DNA of 64,000 nt from Denitratimonas yunnanensis (SeqCode) (GTDB lineage: Bacteria; Pseudomonadota; Gammaproteobacteria; Xanthomonadales; Xanthomonadaceae), in the NCBI GenBank assembly GCA_026410415.1, contig JAPMLR010000005.1:144964-208963 (forward strand), written 5' to 3'. Every line of letters begins with the position of its first letter. Position 1 is the first letter of the stretch. The position numbers were made by a program, and so were the translations under genes. Of the stretch, positions 19,106 to 29,288 are shown piece after piece. The notes under the pieces are model-generated. The model did not search any database. It was given only the letters and a program-made list of their open reading frames with translations, and was not told the DNA's origin.

Positions 19106-20581
19106 TCACTGGCGACCGATCAGCCATTCCACGAGGAGGTTCACCGGCCGACCCGTTGCCAGACCCTTGCGGCCCTCGTCCCATGCGGTGCCGGCGATGT
19201 CCAGATGGGCCCAGCGCTGCTGGCCTTCGGTGAAGCGTGCGAGAAAGCAGCCCGCCGTGATCGCGCCCGCCCACTTGCCGCCGATGTTGGCCATGTCGGC
19301 CGCGACGGAGTCGAGCATGGGCTGGTAGTCGTCCCAGATCGGGAGCCGCCATGCGCGGTCGTGGCTGGCGTCGCCGGCAGCCAGCAACTCCGCGGCGAGC
19401 GCATCGTCGCGGCTCATCAGGCCGTGCGCGTGCTTGCCGAGGGCAACGACACAGGCGCCGGTCAAGGTGGCGACGTCGATCAGGGTGGCGGGGTTGAAAC
19501 GCTGAGCATAGGTCAGCGCGTCGCAGAGAATCAGGCGACCTTCGGCGTCGGTGTTGAGCACTTCGATGGTCTTGCCGGACATCGAGGTGAGCACATCGCC
19601 GGGGCGATAGGACGCGCCGTCGGGCATGTTTTCCACTGCCGCTGCAATCGCGATCAGGTTGATGCGCAAACCCAGCTGCACTGCGCTGAGGAAGGCGCCG
19701 AGAACGCTCGCTGCACCGCACATGTCGAACTTCATTTCTTCCATGCCGGGGCCGGGCTTGATGGAGATGCCACCCGTATCAAAGGTGATGCCTTTACCCA
19801 CGAGTACATGCGGCCGTTGATCCGTAGCGGCGCCGTCATATCGAAGCACGATCAGTTTGGGCGGATTGGCGCTGCCCTGAGCCACCCCGAGCAATGACCC
19901 CATGCCGAGTGCTTGCATCTGTTCTCGATCCAGCACCTCCAACGAGACCTTGTCATTGCTTGCGGCGATATGGCCGGCCTGTTCGGCCAGATAGGCGGGA
20001 TTACAGATATTGGGAGGAAGGTTGCCCAGTTCCCGCGCCAGCGTGACGCCATCGGCGATGCCAGCAGCAATGCGGAGCTGGTCGGCGGCGGCATCGTCGC
20101 CAGAGAGACTCAGTGCGGTCAGCGGCGATGCCTTGGCGGACTTCTTCGTCGTGGTGTAGGTGTAGCTGGCATGAAACGCCGCGAGCGCGGCCTGACGGAG
20201 CTTCCAGTCCGCGTCGCGCCCGACCACGTCGATCTCCGTGAGCGCGCTGTGGATGCGCGTGACCGGGCCACCCTTCAGCGCACGGATGGATTCGGCTGCC
20301 GCCTTGAGGAAGCGGCCTGCATCAACCTTCGAAGATTCGCCCACGCCGACCAGAAGAACGCGGGGTGCGTGGATCCCGTCCAGTGCCAGAAGGAGCGCGC
20401 AGCGGCCGGCTTTGCCGGATACGTCGCCACTTTCCAGAAGCCGGGCAATGCGGCCGCCACAGGCTTCGTCCAGTTGCTGCGCGGCGGGCGACAGGCCGGT
20501 GTCTTCGAAAACCGCAGCGACGACGGCGTCGGTGTCGATGTGGGCGGGATGGGCGCGCAGCAGACTCAGGTTCAGGCTCAT
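19106..20581 (-). CDS. pepA: leucyl aminopeptidase (M17)
   Basis: A 491-residue M17 leucine aminopeptidase, a hexameric cytosolic enzyme with two metal ions that removes N-terminal residues. In some gammaproteobacteria it also binds DNA. The metal/catalytic segments V-G-K-G-I-T-F-D-T-G-G (261-271) and the signature N-T-D-A-E-G-R-L (343-350) are intact. It is divergent from lptF across a 161-base gap and continuous with holC, which matches the conserved gammaproteobacterial layout. Confidence 0.96.
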   Translation of the reverse strand: MSLNLSLLRAHPAHIDTDAVVAAVFEDTGLSPAAQQLDEACGGRIARLLESGDVSGKAGRCALLLALDGIHAPRVLLVGVGESSKVDAGRFLKAAAESIRALKGGPVTRIHSALTEIDVVGRDADWKLRQAALAAFHASYTYTTTKKSAKASPLTALSLSGDDAAADQLRIAAGIADGVTLARELGNLPPNICNPAYLAEQAGHIAASNDKVSLEVLDREQMQALGMGSLLGVAQGSANPPKLIVLRYDGAATDQRPHVLVGKGITFDTGGISIKPGPGMEEMKFDMCGAASVLGAFLSAVQLGLRINLIAIAAAVENMPDGASYRPGDVLTSMSGKTIEVLNTDAEGRLILCDALTYAQRFNPATLIDVATLTGACVVALGKHAHGLMSRDDALAAELLAAGDASHDRAWRLPIWDDYQPMLDSVAADMANIGGKWAGAITAGCFLARFTEGQQRWAHLDIAGTAWDEGRKGLATGRPVNLLVEWLIGRQ

Positions 20582-20742
20582 GGTTTTCCTGCAAGGGGAG
20601 GACGGGCGATACTTCGGCGCCCAGAAAGCGTCGGCGCACAGGCAGCGGACGCGATGGAAACCACGATTCTAGTGCATACCTTCCCCGCCCCGAACCCATA
20701 CTGCCAGAGCGCGTTAAGTCGCATGTCGTGCCGGAGGCAGGG

Positions 20743-21843
20743 ATGAGCGGCAAGGTGCGTTGGCCGATCATCGACCGTTACCTGTTCGGTCAGTTGGCAG
20801 CGGCGTTCATTGCCTGCCTTGTGGTGCTGGTGCTGGTCAGCATGGGCGGCTTGGTCGCGGATCTGCTCAGCAAGATCGCACGCGGCAAGCTGCCGCCTGG
20901 CCTGCTGATTTCCCAGCTCGGGCTTCGTGCGCTCGATTTTCTGCCGCTGCTGCTTCCCCTGTCGCTGTTCCTGTCCGTGCTGCTGGCTTACGGACGCATG
21001 TACCGTGACAGCGAGATGGCAGTGCTGGCTGCGGCGGGCCTGGGTATCCGCCGCTTGGCACGTCCGTTGGCGTGGCTTGCGGTGCCGGTCGCGATCGGCG
21101 TGGGACTGACGTCGTTGTGGTTGTCGCCGGCCGCATTGCGCACCTCGCAAGCGATGATCGAGGCGGCCAACAAATCGCTTCTGGTCGCCGGGCTGGAGCC
21201 GGGGCGGTTCGTCGAGATTCCCGGACGCAACGGCGTCGTCTACATCAGCCAGATGGACGAGGAAGGTCGCACCTTCCAGCGTTTGTTCGTGCATGGCGAG
21301 CGCGATGGCCGGATCGACGTGGTGACGGCCCAGGCCGGCGAATTGTTTCAGGAGAGTCAGGGCGATGAACGCTATCTGCGCCTGACCGACGGCTTTCGCG
21401 TGGAGGGCGCACTGGGCAGCGACGCATTCCGGATGATGCGGTTTGCCGGGAACGATATCCGGCTCCCGGACGTCGAGGCCGGCAGCGTCGGGCGGACGGA
21501 GCAGCGGATGACGACACCGGAGCTGGCGCGCGTGGACGCGCCGGTGGAGCGGGCCGAGTTGCACTGGAGGCTGGCCACGCCGCTGGCGACGCTGGTACTG
21601 GCATTGCTGGCCCTGCCGCTGGCGCATTCGCCGCCGCGCAATGCCCGCTACGGACGCGTGTTGACGGCGCTGCTGGCCTACCTTGTGTACCTCAATCTGC
21701 TGGCACTGGGGCGGGCGATGCTGGCCAGCGGCACGCTGCCCGCCTGGGCCGGTCTGTGGTGGGTGCATCTGCCCGTCGTGGTCATCGCTTTGTACCTGCT
21801 CTGGCGCGATGAACGCCTGCCTCGCCCGCGGGAAGCGGCATGA
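20743..21843 (+). CDS. lptF: LPS export ABC transporter permease LptF
   Basis: A 366-residue YjgP/YjgQ-type permease. With LptG and the LptB ATPase it extracts lipopolysaccharide from the inner membrane. Three N-terminal helices (about residues 15-37, 58-80 and 100-122) and three C-terminal helices flank a periplasmic beta-jellyroll domain (~125-265). The start R-Y-L-F-G-Q-L region (residues 12-18) fits the family. The ATG at 20743 has a GCAGGG ribosome-binding site. lptG starts inside its last codons (ATGA overlap). Confidence 0.93.
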   Translation: MSGKVRWPIIDRYLFGQLAAAFIACLVVLVLVSMGGLVADLLSKIARGKLPPGLLISQLGLRALDFLPLLLPLSLFLSVLLAYGRMYRDSEMAVLAAAGLGIRRLARPLAWLAVPVAIGVGLTSLWLSPAALRTSQAMIEAANKSLLVAGLEPGRFVEIPGRNGVVYISQMDEEGRTFQRLFVHGERDGRIDVVTAQAGELFQESQGDERYLRLTDGFRVEGALGSDAFRMMRFAGNDIRLPDVEAGSVGRTEQRMTTPELARVDAPVERAELHWRLATPLATLVLALLALPLAHSPPRNARYGRVLTALLAYLVYLNLLALGRAMLASGTLPAWAGLWWVHLPVVVIALYLLWRDERLPRPREAA

Positions 21844-22937
21844 TCCTGGTGCCGCGTACCGCTGACCGGATGATTGCCGCACGTGTGCTGGCGGCGCTCG
21901 CCGCCGTGTGGATGGTGCTGGTGGGGTTCGATGCCATCACTGCGCTGGTGGAAGAGCTGGGCGATGTCGGCGAAGGCGAGTACGGTTTCGCGCAGACGCT
22001 GGTGTACACCGCCTACACCCTTCCGCGTCGTGCCTACACGCTGTTTCCCACCGCAGCGGTGATCGGGTCGCTGCTTGGCTTGGGGGCGCTCGCGGCCTCT
22101 TCGGAACTGACTGCGTTGCGAGCCATCGGCCTGTCGCGCGTTCGCATCTGCGCGTCTGCCGCCGTGGTCATTGTCGGGCTGACGCTGCTGATGATGATCG
22201 TGGGCGAAACCATCGGTCCGGCGGGTGAGCAACGGGCTCAAAGCCTGGCCATGCAGGCCAAATCCTCCGATGTGGCATCGTCGCGCTGGTCCGGATTGTG
22301 GGCGCGCGAAGGCAACATCTTCCTCAATGCGCGACAAGGCAACGTGGTGGGACGGGGGGCAGGGGCGACCATCGAACTCACCGGCGTGACGCTGTACGAA
22401 TTCGACGAGGAAGGCAGGCTGGGCTCCATCGCGCAGGTGGAGCGCGCCGTGCATCGCGGCGGCGGCTGGTCGTTGCACAACATCCGTCGCTCCGTGCTGC
22501 ATCCGCGCGAGGTCGTCAGCGAGCTGATCGAGGAAGAGCATTGGGCGTCATCGCTCAATCCAGATGTGCTCAAGCTCGGTGTGGCGAAGCCTCGATATCT
22601 GCGTCTGGCCGAGTTGCGCAGCAGTCTGGATTACCTGGAACGCAATCAACTCGATCAAGGCGAGTTCGTCACCGCCTACTGGTCGAGAATCTTCTATCCC
22701 CTGGGCACCATCGCGCTGTGTCTGGCCGCGCTGCCTTTCGCGTTCGGCACGTTGCGATCGGGCGGGTTCGGAAAACGCCTCTTCATCGGCATCGTGCTGG
22801 GCGTCGGGATGTTCACCGCGCAGACGCTGGCAGTGAATCTGGCGCAGGTCTACCACATCGATCTGCGCCTCGGGTACGCGCTGCCGCCATTGCTGGTGGC
22901 ATTGGCCTCGTGGCTTCACTTCAGGCGGCGGGTTTGA
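21840..22937 (+). CDS. lptG: LPS export ABC transporter permease LptG
   Basis: A 365-residue YjgP/YjgQ-type permease and partner of LptF in the LptB2FG complex. It has the same six-helix plus periplasmic jellyroll layout, with the segment Y-T-L-P-R-R-A-Y-T-L-F-P-T at ~58-70, typical of LptG. It overlaps lptF by four bases (ATGA), which indicates translational coupling. Its 3' end overlaps the convergent RDD gene by 17 bases. Confidence 0.93.
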   Translation: MILVPRTADRMIAARVLAALAAVWMVLVGFDAITALVEELGDVGEGEYGFAQTLVYTAYTLPRRAYTLFPTAAVIGSLLGLGALAASSELTALRAIGLSRVRICASAAVVIVGLTLLMMIVGETIGPAGEQRAQSLAMQAKSSDVASSRWSGLWAREGNIFLNARQGNVVGRGAGATIELTGVTLYEFDEEGRLGSIAQVERAVHRGGGWSLHNIRRSVLHPREVVSELIEEEHWASSLNPDVLKLGVAKPRYLRLAELRSSLDYLERNQLDQGEFVTAYWSRIFYPLGTIALCLAALPFAFGTLRSGGFGKRLFIGIVLGVGMFTAQTLAVNLAQVYHIDLRLGYALPPLLVALASWLHFRRRV

Positions 22938-23394
22938 TTTTCCCGGGCTTCGGCATCCTGACCATGACCGTGCCGGAGGCCAGGTCATGCCAGGTCCGAC
23001 GTTCTGCATCGATCATGGACCAGAGAAAACCCAGCCCGAATGCGCCGAGCGACAGCGGTGCCACGGCGTACCGCAAAGCCAATGACGCCCAGGGAATGTC
23101 GGTACGTCCATCGGCGCGCAGGAGGCGCAGCCGCCACGCGCGCATTCCGAGTGTCTGGCCGCCGCGACGCCAGCTGATGCAGAGATAGGCGAAGGCCACC
23201 AGCAGCATGCATGCGAACTCCACGAACGCCGCAGGGCTGTTCGGCGTTACCGGAACGCCGCCGCGCACCAGCAATGCGATCGCGGCGACTGCGAACCAGA
23301 GCGCCAGCAGGGGCAGCAGGTCGTAGACGATGGCGAGCAGGCGGTAAGGCAGTGCCGCCGGAGTGGCGGTGGGGGCAGAAGTCGAAGTGTCCAT
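22921..23394 (-). CDS. RDD family membrane protein
   Basis: A 157-residue protein with four hydrophobic segments (about 17-45, 52-75, 100-125 and part of the C-terminus) and the RDD-family features: a conserved Arg at A-L-P-Y-R-L-L-A, Q-T-L-G-M-R-A-W-R-L in the middle, and R-R-T-W-H-D-L-A-S-G-T near the end. RDD proteins are small integral membrane proteins of mostly unknown role; some act as ion antiporters. The start at 23394 (M-D-T-S-T) was chosen because the upstream extension overlaps xerD. It is convergent with lptG and divergent from xerD. Confidence 0.88.
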   Translation of the reverse strand: MDTSTSAPTATPAALPYRLLAIVYDLLPLLALWFAVAAIALLVRGGVPVTPNSPAAFVEFACMLLVAFAYLCISWRRGGQTLGMRAWRLRLLRADGRTDIPWASLALRYAVAPLSLGAFGLGFLWSMIDAERRTWHDLASGTVMVRMPKPGKIKPAA

Positions 23395-23428
23395 GATGCA
23401 AGGATAGGGGCGCACGCGCCGGTATGCT

Positions 23429-24385
23429 GTGCCGATGGAATCCGAAGCCATCACCCGACGCCGGTTGCGTGCCCGTGCGATGCCGCCCGTGCCGGCGGCA
23501 GCCGCGACGCTGATCGAGTCGTTCCTCGACCGAATCTGGGCGGAGCGCGGCCTTTCCCGGCTGACGCTGGAAAGTTATCGCCGCGATCTGGAAGGGCTCG
23601 CACGCTGGCTCGGCGAGTCCACACCACTGACTGCCGTGGATCGGGCTCGATTGTTCGACTATCTGGCCTGGCGGACCGAGGCAGGATATGACGGGCGCAG
23701 CAATGCCCGCCTGATGTCGAGCTTGCGCGCGTTCTACGTCCAGCTTCTGCGATTGCGCCAGATCGATGCCGATCCGACCGCATTGGTGCAGCGGCCCAAG
23801 CCGCGGCGCAAGTTGCCGCGAACGCTGCTGGAAAGCGAGATCGATGCGCTGATGGCCGCGCCGGATGTCGATACCGTGCTGGGGTTGAGAGATCGGGCGA
23901 TGCTCGAATTGATGTACGGCTCGGGGTTGCGCGTTTCCGAGCTGACGATGCTGACCTTGGGTGGGATCAACCTGCGGCAGGGAGCGCTGCGCGTGACGGG
24001 CAAGGGAGGCAAGGAGCGCCTGGTGCCGATCGGACAGGAGGCGCAGCATTGGCTGGAACGGTACCTCGCCGAGGCCCGTCCGGCACTCGCCGCCGGAAAG
24101 ATGCGTGAGCCGCTGTTTCTCACCCGCCGTGGCGCGGGAGTGAGCCGGCAACTGTTCTGGCACGGCATCAAGCGTTTGGCAACGGTAGCCGGCATCGATT
24201 CGGGGCGTGTCACGCCGCACGGCTTGCGCCACGCGTTTGCCACGCACCTGCTCAATCATGGGGCCGATCTGCGTTCGCTCCAGATGCTGCTCGGACATGC
24301 CAGCCTGTCCACCACGCAGATCTACACGGCGGTGGCGAAAGAGCGTCTGCAACGCATGCACGAGCAGCATCACCCGCGCGGATAA
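23429..24385 (+). CDS. xerD: site-specific tyrosine recombinase XerD
   Basis: A 318-residue tyrosine recombinase that, with XerC, resolves chromosome dimers at dif under FtsK control. The SAM-like N-terminal domain spans ~25-110 and the catalytic domain ~128-318. Catalytic residues are all visible: Arg168 (G-L-R-V-S-E-L), Lys194 region (G-K-G-G-K-E-R), His264 and Arg267 (H-G-L-R-H), His290 (L-G-H-A-S) and Tyr299 (Q-I-Y-T). The C-terminus H-H-P-R-G is XerD-typical. The start may be the GTG at 23429 or the ATG at 23435, two codons later. Synteny with lptFG upstream and dsbC downstream is that of Lysobacterales. Confidence 0.95.
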   Translation: MPMESEAITRRRLRARAMPPVPAAAATLIESFLDRIWAERGLSRLTLESYRRDLEGLARWLGESTPLTAVDRARLFDYLAWRTEAGYDGRSNARLMSSLRAFYVQLLRLRQIDADPTALVQRPKPRRKLPRTLLESEIDALMAAPDVDTVLGLRDRAMLELMYGSGLRVSELTMLTLGGINLRQGALRVTGKGGKERLVPIGQEAQHWLERYLAEARPALAAGKMREPLFLTRRGAGVSRQLFWHGIKRLATVAGIDSGRVTPHGLRHAFATHLLNHGADLRSLQMLLGHASLSTTQIYTAVAKERLQRMHEQHHPRG

Positions 24386-24453
24386 GGGGCAATCTGTGGC
24401 CGTCGGCGCCTGGCTTCCGTATCCTTGAACTTTCGCATCAAGGGTCGGTCAAA

Positions 24454-24497
24454 CGCCCGTCCCGACACTTTCACCCGCCCGTCCCGACACTTTCACC
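24454..24497 (+). repeat. perfect tandem duplication of a 22-bp unit
   Basis: Two adjacent identical 22-base units, 24454-24475 and 24476-24497, each beginning CGCCCGTCCCGACAC. They fill most of the leader before dsbC, ending 20 bases before its start codon. No secondary structure with a T-tract is seen, so this is not a terminator. Confidence 0.95.
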
Positions 24498-24517
24498 GCT
24501 CCTCCAGAGGAATTTCC

Positions 24518-25228
24518 ATGAGTCGTTTCCTGATTGCCGCCCTGCTTGGCGCACTCGCGTTTTCCGCATCGGCCGACGATGCCAAGGTCGAGGCCGCCAT
24601 CGCCTCGCTGGTGCCCGGCGCCAAGATCGACAGCATCGCCGAATCGCAGGTGCCCGGTTTCTTTCAGGTCGTGCTGCAGGGGCAGGTGGTTTATGTCAGC
24701 GCCGACGGGAAGTTTCTGATCCAGGGCTCGGTGTTCGACATCGAGAGCAAGACCGATCTCACCGAAACCGCACGTTCGAGCATCCGGCGCAACGCGCTGG
24801 CATCGGTCGGCCCGGAGCAGCGCATCATCTACAAGGCCAAGGACGAGAAGTACGCGGTCACGGTGTTCACCGACATCGACTGCGGCTACTGCCGTCGGCT
24901 GCATCAGGAGATCCCGCAGTACAACGAGCGCGGCATCACCATCGAGTACCTGTTCTTCCCGCGCGCGGGCGTCGGTTCGGAGTCGTACGACAAGGCGGTG
25001 TCGGTGTGGTGTGCGGACGATCGCCAGAAGGCGATGGACGCCGCCAAGGCCGGTCGCGACGTGCCCGCCAAGACCTGCGACAACCCGGTTGCGCACGATT
25101 ACGAACTGGGTCAGAAGATCAACGTCACCGGGACGCCGGCGGTCTATACCGTCGAGGGCACCCAGCTGGGCGGCTATCTGCCGCCGGAGCAGATGCTCCA
25201 GCGTTTGAGTTCCGGCGCGGCGCGCTGA
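24518..25228 (+). CDS. dsbC: periplasmic disulfide isomerase DsbC
   Basis: A 236-residue DsbC/DsbG-type thioredoxin-fold protein. It corrects wrong disulfides in exported proteins and is kept reduced by DsbD. Signal peptide residues 1-19 (A-S-A then D-D). An N-terminal dimerisation domain follows (~20-80), then the thioredoxin domain with active site C-G-Y-C at residues 122-125. The cis-Pro loop V-T-G-T-P-A-V is near 203-209. The start at 24518 begins the signal peptide and has an upstream AGAGGAA ribosome-binding site. The gene is followed by its own terminator. Confidence 0.94.
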   Translation: MSRFLIAALLGALAFSASADDAKVEAAIASLVPGAKIDSIAESQVPGFFQVVLQGQVVYVSADGKFLIQGSVFDIESKTDLTETARSSIRRNALASVGPEQRIIYKAKDEKYAVTVFTDIDCGYCRRLHQEIPQYNERGITIEYLFFPRAGVGSESYDKAVSVWCADDRQKAMDAAKAGRDVPAKTCDNPVAHDYELGQKINVTGTPAVYTVEGTQLGGYLPPEQMLQRLSSGAAR

Positions 25229-25250
25229 GGCGTCGCACGATCACCGCATC

Positions 25251-25283
25251 AGCCCGTCGGTGCGGCGCGCCGGCGGGCTTTTC
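25251..25283 (+). terminator. rho-independent terminator of dsbC
   Basis: Stem AGCCCGTCGG / CCGGCGGGCT (one G-U pair) with a GC-rich loop and TTTT tail, 23 bases after the dsbC stop codon. Confidence 0.8.
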
Positions 25284-25439
25284 CGTTTCTGGCGAAAGGA
25301 CGCTGATCCGGCCCGTGGCTCGTTTGGGCGGTAGACGCGCTGGCGCGTGGAACGCTCCGGTCCGTTGTGGCATCGGGGTTCCTCCGGCCCTTCCCTTTGG
25401 CCATAGGCTAAAATGCGCCCCTTTTCACGCGCGGGGCGA

Positions 25440-28400
25440 ATGACGGACATGTTGGTTTTTCTGGCTCGGACATCGATGCCCCCGCATGTGCGGGCACGCC
25501 TTGAGGCGCGCTTGACCGCGGTTTCGGAAGGCATCGTGCTCGGTGAGGTGCGCGAGTTGTTCTTCGTTCAACCGGTGCCCGGCCAAATGCCCGACGTGAA
25601 AGACGTGGCGCGGATCCTCGATGCGGATGTGCTTGGGCAGGCCTTGCCTGCCGGGCGTCTGGTGTTGCCGCGTCTGGGCACGATTTCGCCGTGGTCGAGC
25701 AAAGCCAGCGAGATCCTGCGCGGTGCCGGTCTCCCGGTGCAGCGTGCCGAGCGCGGGCAGCATTTTGCGATTTCCGGCGTGGGCGAGGCCGAATGGCCAG
25801 CAGTCTCCGCACTGCTGCACGATCCGATGACCCAGTCGTTGCTGAATGACCTGTCGGCGGCGAAGAACGTGTTCGTGGTTCCCGCGCCCGGTGGCGTTGC
25901 CCGGATTGCAGTCGATGCAATCGAACAGGCCAATGCCGACCTCGGACTGGCCCTGTCGGAGGACGAGATCGCCTACTTGCGCGAGCGCTACGGCACGTTG
26001 GGGCGTGATCCGTCCGATGCCGAACTGATGATGTTCGCGCAGGCCAACTCAGAGCACTGTCGCCACAAGATTTTCAATGCCAGTTTCACGCTGGATGGCG
26101 TGGATCAGTCGCGCAGCTTGTTCTCGATGATCCGCAACACCCACGCCAAGTCGCCGGAGCACACGCTGTCGGCGTACAAGGACAATGCGGCCGTGATCGA
26201 GGGGCACGCCCTGCGTCGCTTCCGCCCGGATCCGCAGACGCGGCGTTACCAGGAAGCCGCGTCCGCGCCCGGTGCGTACGCGATCAAAGTGGAAACGCAC
26301 AACCATCCCACGGCCATCGCGCCGTTTCCCGGTGCATCCACCGGCGCGGGAGGCGAAATCCGCGATGAGGGCGCCACGGGCCGCGGTGGAAAGCCGAAGG
26401 CTGGATTGACCGGCTTTTCCGTATCGCACCTCCGCATTCCGACGCTGCCGCAGCCGTGGGAAAGCGATCGCCCGCTCAACCCGCGCATGGCTTCGGCGTA
26501 CCAGATCATGATCGAAGGTCCGCTGGGCGCGGCGGCCTTCAACAATGAATTCGGACGTCCGGCCGTGGCCGGCTATTTCCGCAGTTTCGAGCTGGCGACA
26601 CCCGATTCGGGCGTGCTGCGGGGCTATGACAAGCCGATCATGCTCGCCGGCGGCGTGGGGGCGATTGATCCGTGCCAGGTGGAAAAGTTGATGTTGCGCC
26701 CCGGTGATGCCGTGGTGGTCCTTGGCGGGCCGGCCATGTTGATCGGTTTGGGCGGCGGCGCAGCCAGTTCCGTCGCGAGCGGCGAAAGTTCCGAGCAACT
26801 GGATTTTGCCTCGGTGCAGCGCGACAACCCGGAGATGCAACGGCGATGCCAGGAAGTGATCGACGCCTGCATTGGCCTGGGGGATGCCAATCCGGTCCGG
26901 AGTGCGCATGACGTCGGCGCCGGCGGTCTGTCGAACGCGATTCCGGAGTTGCTGCACGATTCCAGCGTCGGTGGCGTCATCGATTTGAACGCGATTCCAC
27001 GCGACGATGCTTCGCTCTCGCCAATGCAGTTGTGGTGCAACGAGTCTCAGGAACGGTACGTGCTGGGCATCGGCGCCGAGCATCTGACCGCGTTCGAGGC
27101 CATTTGTCGCCGCGAGCGGTGTCCGTACGCGGTGGTTGGCGTGGCGACGTCCGAGCAGGACCTGATCGTCGCCGAAGGCAAGAAGCCGGATGCCCCCATC
27201 GCGATTCCGATGGATCTGTTGTTCGGCAAGGCGCCGAAGATGCATCGCGTGGCCGACCGTGCCCCCAACGCCCCATGGCCCAAGCTGAACCTCGCTGCGC
27301 TGGATTTGCGCGAAGCCGGCCTGCGTGTGCTCGGTCATCCCAGTGTGGCGAGCAAGAACTACCTGGTCACGATCGGCGATCGCACCGTGGGTGGCCTGGT
27401 GGCGCGCGATCAGATGGTGGGGCCGTGGCAACTGCCGCTGGCCGATTGCGCGATCACGCTGGACGATTTTTCCGGTTACAGCGGGCAGGCACTTGCACTG
27501 GGCGAACGGGCGCCGTTGGCGCTGCTCGATTCGGCCGCAGCGGCACGCATGGCGGTGGGCGAGGCGATAACGAACCTTGCTGCGGCGCCGGTCGCAGGTC
27601 TGGACGAGATCAGGCTTTCGGCCAACTGGATGGCGGCCTGTGGTCATGGTGACGAAGACGCGCGGTTGTACGACGCGGTGCGCGCGGTGGGCATGGAGCT
27701 GTGTCCGGCACTCGACGTGTCGATTCCTGTGGGCAAGGATTCGCTGTCGATGCAGGCGCGTTTCAGCCATGAGGGCGATCCGGTCCAGGTGGTATCGCCG
27801 GTCTCGCTGGTGGTTTCCGCGTTTGCGCGTGTCGCCGATGTGCGCACCGCGCTGACGCCGGTGTTGTCGCGCGACGGCGATACCGAGCTGTGGTTGATCG
27901 GACTGGGCGGCGGCAAACGCCGCCTGGGCGGATCGATACTCGCGCAGGTGCATGGTGCCTTTGGCGGCGAGGCGCCGGACCTCGATGATCCCGCATTGCT
28001 GCGCGGCTTGTTCGAATTGGTGCGAGACGCGCGCGAAGCGGAATTGCTGTTGGCCTATCACGATCGCAGTGACGGCGGAGCGTTCGCATCGTTGTGCGAG
28101 ATGGCCTTCGCCTCGCACTGCGGTTTCGAGTTGCAGCTGGACCGCTGGGGCGACAACCCGTTCAGCACGCTGTTCTGCGAGGAGCTGGGCGCCATCCTGC
28201 AGGTTGCCACGGAGGATCGCGCCGCATTTGCCGATCTGGTGGATCGTCACGGGCTGACCCATTGCGCGCAACGCATCGGCCGCCCACTCGCGGCACCCCG
28301 GGTGCGCGTCAGCGCGAACCAGAAAATTCTGGCCGAATGGAGTTGGCAGGAGCTGTTCGACGCGTGGTGGCAGGTGACGCATGCGATGCAGACATTGCGC

Positions 28401-29288
28401 GATACGCCGGAAAGCGCCGAGGCCGAGCGTATCGTGCGTGCCGATTTCACCGCGCCACCACTGATGCCCAAGTTGCCCTTCGATCCGCAGGAGGACATCG
28501 CCGCGCCGTACATCGCCAGTGGCGCACGTCCGCGCGTGGCGATCCTGCGAGAGCAGGGCGTCAACGGCCAGATCGAGATGGCCGCGGCGTTCCATCGTGC
28601 CGGCTTCGATGCCGTGGATGTGCACATGACGGACCTGATCGAAGGACGCGTCGCGCTCGACGGCTTCAAGGGGCTGGCAGCTTGCGGCGGATTCAGTTAC
28701 GGCGACGTGCTCGGGGCGGGGCGCGGTTGGGCCGCGTCGATCCTGGAACGCGCGCCGCTGCGCGATGCGTTCCGTGCGTTTTTCGAGCGCGAGGACAGTT
28801 TCAGTCTGGGCGTGTGCAATGGCTGTCAGATGCTGAGCCAGCTCCGGGAGCTGATTCCCGGGGCGGCGCATTGGCCTGCCTTCCTGCACAACGCCTCCGG
28901 GCGCTTCGAAGCTCGCCTGGCGATGCTGGAAGTGGTCCGGTCGCCGTCCATTTTCCTCGACGGCATGGAGGGCGCGCGCATCCCGGTGGCGGTGTCTCAT
29001 GGCGAGGGGCGCGCGGTGTTCCGGGAGGCTGCGGACGCGGTACAGGCCAAGGTTGCGTTGCGCTATGTTGGCCCCGACGGAACTCCCGATCCGGCCTACC
29101 CGTTCAATCCCAATGGTTCGGTGGACGCCATCGCGGGTCTGGCGAGTCAGGACGGGCGGGCGACGTTGATGATGCCGCATCCCGAGCGCGTGTTCCGCAC
29201 GGTACAGTTGTCGTGGCATCCATCGGGCTGGGGTGAAGACAGCCCGTGGCTTCGGATGTTCCGTAACGCACGTGTTTGGGTGGATTGA
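25440..29288 (+). CDS. purL: phosphoribosylformylglycinamidine synthase
   Basis: A ~1282-residue large-type FGAM synthase, which converts FGAR, glutamine and ATP to FGAM in purine biosynthesis. It contains an N-terminal PurS-like domain, a linker, the tandem PurM-like ATP-binding halves (S-E-H-C-R-H-K around residue 205 and E-T-H-N-H-P-T-A-I near 286) and a C-terminal glutaminase with nucleophile Cys1126 in G-V-C-N-G-C-Q-M plus a late H-P-E-R-V-F-R. The start may be 25440 (M-T-D-M-L-V) or 25449 (M-L-V-F). It overlaps the next gene by one base (TGATG), linking it to the secretion operon. Confidence 0.96.
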   Translation: MTDMLVFLARTSMPPHVRARLEARLTAVSEGIVLGEVRELFFVQPVPGQMPDVKDVARILDADVLGQALPAGRLVLPRLGTISPWSSKASEILRGAGLPVQRAERGQHFAISGVGEAEWPAVSALLHDPMTQSLLNDLSAAKNVFVVPAPGGVARIAVDAIEQANADLGLALSEDEIAYLRERYGTLGRDPSDAELMMFAQANSEHCRHKIFNASFTLDGVDQSRSLFSMIRNTHAKSPEHTLSAYKDNAAVIEGHALRRFRPDPQTRRYQEAASAPGAYAIKVETHNHPTAIAPFPGASTGAGGEIRDEGATGRGGKPKAGLTGFSVSHLRIPTLPQPWESDRPLNPRMASAYQIMIEGPLGAAAFNNEFGRPAVAGYFRSFELATPDSGVLRGYDKPIMLAGGVGAIDPCQVEKLMLRPGDAVVVLGGPAMLIGLGGGAASSVASGESSEQLDFASVQRDNPEMQRRCQEVIDACIGLGDANPVRSAHDVGAGGLSNAIPELLHDSSVGGVIDLNAIPRDDASLSPMQLWCNESQERYVLGIGAEHLTAFEAICRRERCPYAVVGVATSEQDLIVAEGKKPDAPIAIPMDLLFGKAPKMHRVADRAPNAPWPKLNLAALDLREAGLRVLGHPSVASKNYLVTIGDRTVGGLVARDQMVGPWQLPLADCAITLDDFSGYSGQALALGERAPLALLDSAAAARMAVGEAITNLAAAPVAGLDEIRLSANWMAACGHGDEDARLYDAVRAVGMELCPALDVSIPVGKDSLSMQARFSHEGDPVQVVSPVSLVVSAFARVADVRTALTPVLSRDGDTELWLIGLGGGKRRLGGSILAQVHGAFGGEAPDLDDPALLRGLFELVRDAREAELLLAYHDRSDGGAFASLCEMAFASHCGFELQLDRWGDNPFSTLFCEELGAILQVATEDRAAFADLVDRHGLTHCAQRIGRPLAAPRVRVSANQKILAEWSWQELFDAWWQVTHAMQTLRDTPESAEAERIVRADFTAPPLMPKLPFDPQEDIAAPYIASGARPRVAILREQGVNGQIEMAAAFHRAGFDAVDVHMTDLIEGRVALDGFKGLAACGGFSYGDVLGAGRGWAASILERAPLRDAFRAFFEREDSFSLGVCNGCQMLSQLRELIPGAAHWPAFLHNASGRFEARLAMLEVVRSPSIFLDGMEGARIPVAVSHGEGRAVFREAADAVQAKVALRYVGPDGTPDPAYPFNPNGSVDAIAGLASQDGRATLMMPHPERVFRTVQLSWHPSGWGEDSPWLRMFRNARVWVD

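Noticed and set aside
26049..29219. 1056-codon minus-strand frame
   Set aside because: Antisense shadow of purL caused by codon bias; no homology pattern.
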